A stretch of 5,740 nt of DNA from Namhaeicola sp039714555 (GTDB lineage: Bacteria > Bacteroidota > Bacteroidia > Flavobacteriales > Flavobacteriaceae): contig JBDLJB010000077.1 in assembly GCA_039714555.1 (NCBI GenBank), positions 1-5,740 on the forward strand. The letters run 5' to 3'. Position 1 is the first letter of the stretch. Every line of letters starts with the position of its first letter. The notes beneath the pieces are model-generated. The model was given only the letters and a program-made list of their open reading frames with translations, made no database searches and was not told the origin of the DNA. Below, piece after piece: positions 1 to 4,729 of the stretch. The position numbers were made by a program, and so were the translations under genes.

Positions 1-112
1 AAAGTATTTGCAGGTTTTTATTAGATAGTACAGTAAAGGTATGGTGCGTATAAGAAAATTCTTTAAGAAAGTTATGAATTTAAAAGCAGACTGGTGAAAA
101 TCAGAATTGAAA
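1..112 (+). other. Left edge, no intact gene; possible decayed gene end
   Basis: No reading frame stays open across this stretch on either strand. On the plus strand, frame 1 opens from the edge as KVFAGFY and then stops at 22-24. Frame 2, after a stop at 26-28, reads to a TGA at 95-97 and ends in KKVMNLKADW. From memory, flavobacterial RsuA/RluB-type pseudouridine synthases end with a segment like VFAGLTKK, a central PRG-WRFLT part, and then KEV-LK. The two ends therefore lie the right distance apart but in different frames, and the middle is not recognisable. This could be the frameshifted or decayed 3' end of such a gene, convergent with the gene at 113-832, or chance. The support is weak. 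Confidence 0.2.
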
Positions 113-124
113 TTATTTTAATTC
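104..124. other. AT-rich hairpin at the end of the TonB_C-like gene
   Basis: The arms GAATTGAAA (104-112) and TTTTAATTC (116-124) pair over nine positions with one G-T wobble around a three-base loop, and they overlap the stop codon at 113-115. The element lies between the last minus-strand gene and the possible plus-strand gene end. It might help terminate transcription from either side. The stem is very AT-rich and no clear U tract follows on either strand, so a terminator role is only a guess. Confidence 0.2.
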
Positions 125-832
125 GTTGATAATACCTGCATTTTTATAATTGACGATAACTTTTACATAGGTGCTTACTGGTTTGTTGTCAATATACATA
201 GGTTCCCACAATCCATTCATATTGTCAATTAATTTTTGAACCACCTTCTCAGGTTTTTTTAGGCAACTTATTTTTCCAATAGGTTCAACGACTTCTCCTT
301 TTTTGTTTACGATGAATCGAAAATCGAGCTGACAACCATTCTTATTTTTATAAGGAGTATTTCTGATAAAATAATTCTTATAATTACCATATTTTTTCAT
401 TTTCGGGTAGTTATATCGTGTAGTGAAGTAAACTGTATCATTCTTGTACATGAAGAACTTCTCTTTTTGCAAGGAATTTAATCCACTTTCTGATGCAAAA
501 AATAGTTTTTTACATGATATATTATCCTCTAAAACAAGAACTAGGGAATCATTATTTATTTTATCGATCTGATATTCAATACTATTAATGAATAACTTAT
601 CATCCCTCTTTAAGAAATTATATTCTGTATCTAAATTAGAATAAGGAATATAAATTCTTGCCTTATTGTTTTCTTTAAAAGTGATATTCCATTTGGTCTC
701 ATCTTTTAATAATGAATCATCTGAGCATTTATGAGCATTTATAAAATGCCATTTTTGAAGTAAACTATTACTCTGAGAAAAGGTAAGTAACGATACTAAA
801 AGCAGGGTGCAGAAAACAAATATCTTTTTCAT
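113..832 (-). CDS. Exported protein with TonB_C-like C-terminal domain
   Basis: This 239-residue protein starts at an ATG (830-832) with a clear signal peptide: MKK, a hydrophobic core to about residue 16, and probable cleavage near residue 20 in LTFSQ. Residues 168-229 resemble the TonB C-terminal domain: a beta strand LDFRFIV, the turn NKKGEVVEP, a helix KVVQKLIDNM, then the hallmark W-EP (W209, E210, P211), DNKPVS, and a final strand VKVIVNYK. Residues 25-105 are rich in short beta strands and loosely recall lipocalin-like domains, which is a guess. Four cysteines (36, 107, 167, 190) could form disulfides after export. There is no membrane anchor other than the signal peptide and no Pro-rich linker, so it is not a classical energy transducer. 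Such stand-alone TonB_C proteins are common in Bacteroidota and mostly have no known function. It starts 38 bp after the prenyltransferase gene and may be read through from it; I see no good promoter box of its own. The product class is fairly sure; its role is unknown. Confidence 0.75.
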   Translation of the reverse strand: MKKIFVFCTLLLVSLLTFSQSNSLLQKWHFINAHKCSDDSLLKDETKWNITFKENNKARIYIPYSNLDTEYNFLKRDDKLFINSIEYQIDKINNDSLVLVLEDNISCKKLFFASESGLNSLQKEKFFMYKNDTVYFTTRYNYPKMKKYGNYKNYFIRNTPYKNKNGCQLDFRFIVNKKGEVVEPIGKISCLKKPEKVVQKLIDNMNGLWEPMYIDNKPVSTYVKVIVNYKNAGIINELK

Positions 833-870
833 TTTAAAAAGGAAGCTTTTCTTTAGAAGTATAAAACATT

Positions 871-1809
871 TTACAATATTCTTTTAATTATCACAGAAGT
901 ATCAATTAGCATTAAACTTAATACACCAATTACAATAATAAGTTTAATGATATTGTGTAAAATTAAGTAATCTTTTTTGGCACTTGCTTTCCATAACAAT
1001 ACAGTAAAGATCACAAAAGCAATTCCGACAAAATAAAAATAGTATTTCATCAAGCCAATTTCAGGGTATTTCCATAAAAAATAAATAGGATCCAGTGTAA
1101 GGAGCACTAGGATCGTGATTAGCAATTTTGTAAAATATTCACCGTATTTTATGGGGATAGTAGTATAATTTTGGGCAACATCTCCTTTGATATTTTCCAG
1201 GTCTTTGATAAGTTCTCTAATCATTAACACAAAAAATAAAAATGCTGCATGGGTAAAGATGATCTCAGAAAAGTTTTTGTAATAAACAAAAATGGCAAAA
1301 AAAGGTAAAATAGCTAAAATAGCTGCCGAAAATAAGCCTGTTAAAGGAAATTTTTTCAATTTATGGGAGTACAGCCAAATCAAAAAAATATAAATTGAAA
1401 AAAATAATGCTGCTCTCCATGAAACTAAAAAGGCAAATATTACACCAATAAAATTGAATAAAAAGTAAATATTCAATTTAGTTTTTTGTCCAACAAAACT
1501 GTCAATTCTTGTTTTTATGGGTTTGTTGATTGCATCCTTTTTAATATCGTAAAAATTATTGATAATGTATCCGGCAGCAATTACACAGGTTGTTGCCAAT
1601 ACAATGAAATATAGGTCAAGGTTTAATAAGATTTCTTTTAATGGCTTTTCGGGAGAAAAAATAAATATAGCAGCTAAATATTGAGCCAGTACAATTATAA
1701 AAATATTATATCCTCTTACAACTGAAAGCATGCTCAAGAATTTATAATAAAATGGTGTTTTCTTTGGGTTTTTAGGTGTGTTTTCTTTAGCTATTTTGAG
1801 TAAATCCAT
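871..1809 (-). CDS. UbiA-family prenyltransferase, putative geranylgeranylglycerol-phosphate geranylgeranyltransferase
   Basis: This is a 312-residue integral membrane enzyme expected to transfer a polyprenyl group from its diphosphate to an acceptor, in the inner membrane. Both UbiA Asp-rich motifs are present. The first is NNFYDIKKDAINKP at 84-97 (N84, D88, D92). The second is DLENIKGDVAQNYTTIP at 203-219 (D203, D210). They bind Mg2+ and the diphosphate. Around nine hydrophobic segments can be seen, near residues 31-52, 65-84, 112-130, 133-147, 155-177, 183-198, 228-246, 256-273 and 285-303, which is the usual UbiA fold at full length. The N-terminal KFLSMLSVVRGYN (23-35) is, from memory, typical of the flavobacterial group annotated as EC 2.5.1.42, the archaeal ether-lipid enzyme. 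The true acceptor in bacteria is uncertain; quinone or other lipid prenylation remains possible. The ATG at 1807-1809 lies 15 bp after the kinase stop, without a Shine-Dalgarno, so the two genes are probably one transcript. The family is certain; the exact reaction is not. Confidence 0.88.
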   Translation of the reverse strand: MDLLKIAKENTPKNPKKTPFYYKFLSMLSVVRGYNIFIIVLAQYLAAIFIFSPEKPLKEILLNLDLYFIVLATTCVIAAGYIINNFYDIKKDAINKPIKTRIDSFVGQKTKLNIYFLFNFIGVIFAFLVSWRAALFFSIYIFLIWLYSHKLKKFPLTGLFSAAILAILPFFAIFVYYKNFSEIIFTHAAFLFFVLMIRELIKDLENIKGDVAQNYTTIPIKYGEYFTKLLITILVLLTLDPIYFLWKYPEIGLMKYYFYFVGIAFVIFTVLLWKASAKKDYLILHNIIKLIIVIGVLSLMLIDTSVIIKRIL

Positions 1810-1824
1810 AATTGATATAATGGA

Positions 1825-2751
1825 TTAAAACCTATAAACTAACTCTAATTTATAACCTTTTAGAAGTATTTTCACCTTATCATAATCTTCGGTAAAACCT
1901 AAAATATATCCGCCTCCTCCTGAGCCGCATAATTTCAGATAATAATCGTTACTTTCAATTCCATCATGCCAAAGTTGGTGAAAACTTTTAGGAATCATTG
2001 GTTTAAAATGTTTTAAAACAACTTTTGAAAGTTGTTTCACATTACCAAACAACGAATTTACATTTCCGTGAAGAAAATCATCAATACAGGCATCGGTATA
2101 GGTTGCAAAATCACGGTCGATCATATTTCTAAACCCTTTATTCTTCATTTTATTCATAAAAATGTTTACCATGGGTTGAGTTTCACCTACCATTTCGGAG
2201 TCTAATAAAAAAACGGCACCTTTTCCTTCTTTTTGAGATGGAATTCCTGTGGCTTCAATATTATCTTTTGATTTAATTAAGATTGGTAAACTCAAATATG
2301 AATTCAATGGATCTAAACCTGAACTTTTTCCATGAAAATAGGACTCCATTAAGGAAAATATCTCTTTTAAGATTAAAAGTTTATCACGGGTTAGGTTTTC
2401 TAAAACGGTAATCTTATTATCAGCATATTTGTCGTAAATAGCAGCAACTAATGCTCCTGAACTTCCAACACCATAACCTTGTGGAATACTAGAATCGAAA
2501 TACATTCCATTTTCAACATCTTTTTTTAACTCATCTAATCGAAGTTGCAAATTTTCATGATCTATAGTTTTTAAATACTCATAAAAATCACGCATTTTTT
2601 TGTTGGAAAGTTTCGCTTCGGAAGTGTGGTTATCCGAAACTTTTAAGGCTCCTTGATAAGAGTTATAAGGTATTGCCAAACCTTTAGAATCCTTAATGAT
2701 ACCATATTCACCAAATAGTAAAATTTTAGCGTAAAAAAGGGGTCCTTTCAT
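1825..2751 (-). CDS. mvk: Mevalonate kinase (GHMP family), flavobacterial type
   Basis: This cytosolic kinase is expected to phosphorylate mevalonate with ATP to 5-phosphomevalonate. With the start at 2751 it has 308 residues, normal for the family. GHMP motif 1 region: AKILLFGEYGIIKD at residues 8-21. Motif 2, the ATP loop: PQGYGVGSSGA at 90-100. The mevalonate-kinase-like HGKSSGLDP at 140-148 holds the likely catalytic Asp147. Motif 3: KLCGSGGGGYILGF at 273-286. I chose ATG 2749-2751 because the longer open frame begins with a TTG at 2785-2787 that lies inside the promoter box TATATTTG, and MKGPLFYAKILLFGEYG is the expected N-terminus. Flavobacterial mevalonate-pathway kinases are, as I recall, only distantly related to the classical enzymes, so phosphomevalonate kinase is the main alternative. 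The HG-SG-D motif and the neighbours (mvaD, UbiA) favour mevalonate kinase. No second kinase gene is in this window. Confidence 0.88.
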   Translation of the reverse strand: MKGPLFYAKILLFGEYGIIKDSKGLAIPYNSYQGALKVSDNHTSEAKLSNKKMRDFYEYLKTIDHENLQLRLDELKKDVENGMYFDSSIPQGYGVGSSGALVAAIYDKYADNKITVLENLTRDKLLILKEIFSLMESYFHGKSSGLDPLNSYLSLPILIKSKDNIEATGIPSQKEGKGAVFLLDSEMVGETQPMVNIFMNKMKNKGFRNMIDRDFATYTDACIDDFLHGNVNSLFGNVKQLSKVVLKHFKPMIPKSFHQLWHDGIESNDYYLKLCGSGGGGYILGFTEDYDKVKILLKGYKLELVYRF

Positions 2752-2784
2752 AAAATAAGTATTAAAACTAAAAAATATTAACTG

Positions 2785-2792
2785 CAAATATA
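2785..2792 (-). promoter_or_regulatory. Bacteroidetes -7 promoter box for the mevalonate kinase gene
   Basis: The minus strand reads TATATTTG, a full match to the Bacteroidetes sigma factor -7 consensus TAnnTTTG. It lies 33 bp before the ATG at 2751, giving a leader of roughly 25-30 nt that is almost all A and T. No TTG at the usual -33 distance is visible, so the promoter may be of moderate strength. It should drive the kinase gene and the prenyltransferase gene after it, and perhaps the TonB_C-like gene. Confidence 0.65.
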
Positions 2793-2860
2793 CTTCTTTT
2801 ATTGATATACCTGCCTAAGTATAACGCCTTAGCTTAATTAATATTTAAAAACATAAAAAA

Positions 2861-3433
2861 TTAATCCTGACTAACGCCTTCGTAATAATAAGTTTTCCAA
2901 TCACCCACTTTATTGTCAAATATAAATTTACCTTCAGATTTTAATCTGCCATCATTATAATAACATTTCCAATCACTATCTTTTTGATCATCCTTATAAT
3001 ATCCGGTTTCTTTTAATTTTGAATTTTCAAAATATTCACTCCATTTTCCATTTAACTTCCCATTTTTGTAGTTAGACTCGGTTTTAAGTTTTCCATTTTC
3101 ATAAAAAATTTGACGTTTTCCTACTATAATACCTTTTTTGTAGTTTACAATTTGAAAAATATTACCATTTTCAAAATACCATTTCACTTCTCCTTCATAA
3201 ACTTCTTTATTCTTTTCAAGTGATACACCTTCCATTTGTTTTGTTCCTGATAGATAATAATCAATATACAAATATCCATCACCTACTTTAGAACATTCAC
3301 AACGGTAAAAACTCGCTTTACTTTTTGTTGTTTCATTCCAATTGTTATCAAACCAAATAGTGTCTTTTTGAGCAAAAGAATAAATGGTAAACAGAAATAA
3401 AAATGCAGTTGTTAGGAAATTTACTTTTTTCAT
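2861..3433 (-). CDS. Secreted YwqK-like MORN-repeat protein
   Basis: This 190-residue protein has a signal peptide at 1-21 (MKKVNFL, hydrophobic core, cleavage after SFA before QKD), so it is exported to the periplasm or beyond. The mature part is mostly a repeat array of the MORN_2/YwqK kind. Four units of exactly 24 residues begin at 86 (YFENGN), 110 (YENGKL preceded by F), 134 (YFENSK) and 158 (YYNDGR). Each follows the plan aromatic-aromatic-x-NG-x-L-K, a middle strand ending in YK/F, then G-W/R. A looser unit precedes them at about 59-85, and a fifth starts at 182 (YYYEGVSQD) but stops after nine residues. Automatic annotation often calls such proteins 'toxin-antitoxin system YwqK family antitoxin', but nothing here supports that: no toxin gene is adjacent and it is exported. 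It separates mvaD from the kinase gene, with 138 bp before it and 109 bp after it, so it is probably its own transcription unit. Its function is unknown; binding or scaffolding at the cell surface is a guess. Confidence 0.8.
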   Translation of the reverse strand: MKKVNFLTTAFLFLFTIYSFAQKDTIWFDNNWNETTKSKASFYRCECSKVGDGYLYIDYYLSGTKQMEGVSLEKNKEVYEGEVKWYFENGNIFQIVNYKKGIIVGKRQIFYENGKLKTESNYKNGKLNGKWSEYFENSKLKETGYYKDDQKDSDWKCYYNDGRLKSEGKFIFDNKVGDWKTYYYEGVSQD

Positions 3434-3453
3434 AATCAGAGAACTTTAAGGTT

Positions 3454-3474
3454 AATATATAACAATATATACAC
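3454..3474. repeat. Short AT-rich tandem repeat before the YwqK-like gene
   Basis: The sequence AATATATAAC is followed directly by AATATATACA, a ten-base period repeated about twice, 20-40 bp upstream of the ATG at 3433. The region probably includes the promoter of this gene, but I find no good TAnnTTTG match, only loose TATATTG-like strings on the minus strand. It may be simple low-complexity DNA of an AT-rich promoter. Confidence 0.3.
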
Positions 3475-3524
3475 AACTTTTCAGTTGTTTAAGTATATAT
3501 GAGTTTCTATCTCCGATTTAGGAA

Positions 3525-3552
3525 TTCAATTAATGACAGAACATTAATTGAA
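3525..3552. terminator. 11-bp perfect inverted repeat after mvaD, possible terminator
   Basis: The arms TTCAATTAATG (3525-3535) and CATTAATTGAA (3542-3552) are exact reverse complements around the six-base loop ACAGAA. The repeat lies 20 bp after the mvaD stop, in the 138-bp gap before the YwqK-like gene. An 11-bp perfect stem just after a gene end suggests a transcription terminator or a 3'-end-stabilising hairpin for the mvaD mRNA. Only two pairs are G-C and no U run follows on the minus strand, so it is not a textbook intrinsic terminator. A protein-binding operator for the next gene is the alternative. Confidence 0.45.
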
Positions 3553-3571
3553 AAATATTGGATTCTTATTA

Positions 3572-4657
3572 TTATAATTGTCTTGCCCCAAGTCCAACAT
3601 TATCACAAATATACTGATTATTTTGGCAAAAAGCTATCAAATCATTTGCAATAAAAGTATTGATAGTTTCTTTTTCCTTTTCGGGGAAAAGTACATGAAC
3701 ATTTGCACCTGCATCTAAAGTAAAACAAATATTTGAATTATTCTTTTTACGATATGCCCAGATTTTTTCAATGATCTTTAAAGTATTAGGCTTCATTAAA
3801 ATAAAATATGGATTAGAAGTCATCATCATTGCATGCAATGTTAAAGCTTCACTTTCAACCAAATTAACAAAGGCGTTTAAATCACCATTTTGAAGAATTT
3901 TAACCAATTTGGTAATGTTATTATTTGCTTGATCAAAACGATTTTTAGCAAAAGGATGGTCGATCATTAAATTATGACCAACCGAACTCGAAACCTGTTT
4001 CTCACCTTTATCAACCAATAAAATAGTATCCTGATAATTTTTAAAATTTTCGTGAACTTTAAAGGGAAATTTTATTCCATAAAGATTTGAGCTGTTTTGT
4101 ATATCCTTATGGTCACCCCATACAACCAATTCACCTTCTAAACTTCTTGCGGCACTTCCGGAGCCCAAACGGGCTAAAAAAGATGCTTTTTGTATAAAAT
4201 ATTCATTAGAAATTTCAGAATTGAGTTCTTTTTCAATACTCATTAAACACAAAGCCAATGCACTCATACCACTTGCTGAAGAAGCAATACCACTACTGTG
4301 TGGAAAAGAATTATCGGTTTTAATAACAAAATTATATTCCGTGATAAACGGAACATATTTTTCAATACGCTTAAAAAAATTTAAAATTTTAGGTTTAAAA
4401 TCTTCTTTTATTTTACCTTCAAAAATGACTTCAATGACAAAATTATCAGAAGTAACCTCTTTCTTAGAAAATTCAAGGGTCGTTGATGTATGACAGTTAT
4501 TCAATGTAAAACTAAGGGAGGTGTTTTTGGGGATTTGTGGTTCACTTTTCCCCCAGTATTTTACCAAAGCAATATTACTCGGACTTTGCCATGTAAAAGT
4601 TCCATGGTTTAAATCTGAAATATTTGAATTTTTAAGGATAAAATCTTTTTCGATCAA
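3572..4657 (-). CDS. mvaD: Diphosphomevalonate decarboxylase
   Basis: This enzyme catalyses the ATP-dependent decarboxylation of 5-diphosphomevalonate to isopentenyl diphosphate, the last step of the mevalonate pathway, in the cytosol. It has 361 residues from the chosen start. Family signatures are clear: SPSNIALVKYWGK at 25-37; PHSSGIASSASGMSALA at 119-135 (the ATP loop); RLGSGSAARSL at 163-173 with the conserved Arg before Ser-Leu; and TLDAGANVHVL at 313-323 with Asp315 in the place of the catalytic Asp. The longest open frame begins with a TTG at 4690, but that lies upstream of the promoter box at 4674-4681, so its first codons cannot be transcribed from that promoter. No ATG precedes the first motif. 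The TTG at 4655-4657 gives the N-terminus M-IEKDFI, close to the MTEKDFI that I recall from flavobacterial homologues. Phosphomevalonate decarboxylases are close relatives, so substrate assignment rests on family frequency. The frame is intact, with no missing key residue. Confidence 0.93.
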   Translation of the reverse strand: MIEKDFILKNSNISDLNHGTFTWQSPSNIALVKYWGKSEPQIPKNTSLSFTLNNCHTSTTLEFSKKEVTSDNFVIEVIFEGKIKEDFKPKILNFFKRIEKYVPFITEYNFVIKTDNSFPHSSGIASSASGMSALALCLMSIEKELNSEISNEYFIQKASFLARLGSGSAARSLEGELVVWGDHKDIQNSSNLYGIKFPFKVHENFKNYQDTILLVDKGEKQVSSSVGHNLMIDHPFAKNRFDQANNNITKLVKILQNGDLNAFVNLVESEALTLHAMMMTSNPYFILMKPNTLKIIEKIWAYRKKNNSNICFTLDAGANVHVLFPEKEKETINTFIANDLIAFCQNNQYICDNVGLGARQL

Positions 4658-4673
4658 AATATTAAATTTTGAA

Positions 4674-4681
4674 CAAAGATA
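4674..4681 (-). promoter_or_regulatory. Bacteroidetes -7 promoter box for mvaD
   Basis: The minus strand reads TATCTTTG, a full match to TAnnTTTG. It ends 16 bp before the TTG start at 4657, which would leave a leader of only about ten nucleotides. No convincing TTG is seen at the -33 position. The box lies inside the upstream part of the longest open frame and is the main reason to place the mvaD start downstream of it. Confidence 0.55.
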
Positions 4682-4710
4682 ATCTTTCAAATGATATAGA
4701 ATTGTAATGT

Positions 4711-4724
4711 TCCTAAAATTAGGA
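4711..4724. other. 14-bp palindrome between the OmpA gene and mvaD
   Basis: TCCTAAAATTAGGA is a 6-bp inverted repeat with a two-base centre, starting a few bases after the OmpA-family stop codon at 4730 and about 30 bp upstream of the mvaD -7 box. It could act as a weak terminator hairpin for the OmpA gene or as an operator just above the mvaD promoter. No U tract follows on the minus strand. Confidence 0.3.
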
Positions 4725-4729
4725 CGGTT

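Noticed and set aside
838..854. Hairpin AAAGGAA/TTTCTTT between the prenyltransferase and TonB_C-like genes as a terminator
   Set aside because: On the transcribed minus strand the wobble pair becomes an A-C mismatch. The stem is short and AT-rich, so it does not support a separate transcript end.
2813..2835. Small dyad CTAAG/CTTAG between the YwqK-like and kinase genes as a terminator
   Set aside because: It has only five pairs with an eight-base loop, and no U run follows on the minus strand.
2861..3433. Antitoxin of a YwqK toxin-antitoxin system
   Set aside because: The name is an annotation habit for this repeat family. The protein has a signal peptide and no toxin-like gene is adjacent.
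3434..3571. Small RNA or riboswitch in the longest intergenic gap
   Set aside because: Apart from the inverted repeat and the AT-rich tandem repeat, nothing shows promoter-plus-terminator structure or a recognisable riboswitch core.
4221..4493. A 90-codon open frame on the plus strand
   Set aside because: It lies wholly inside mvaD on the opposite strand, whose motifs are intact. The translated peptide has no recognisable domain, and it has no promoter of its own.
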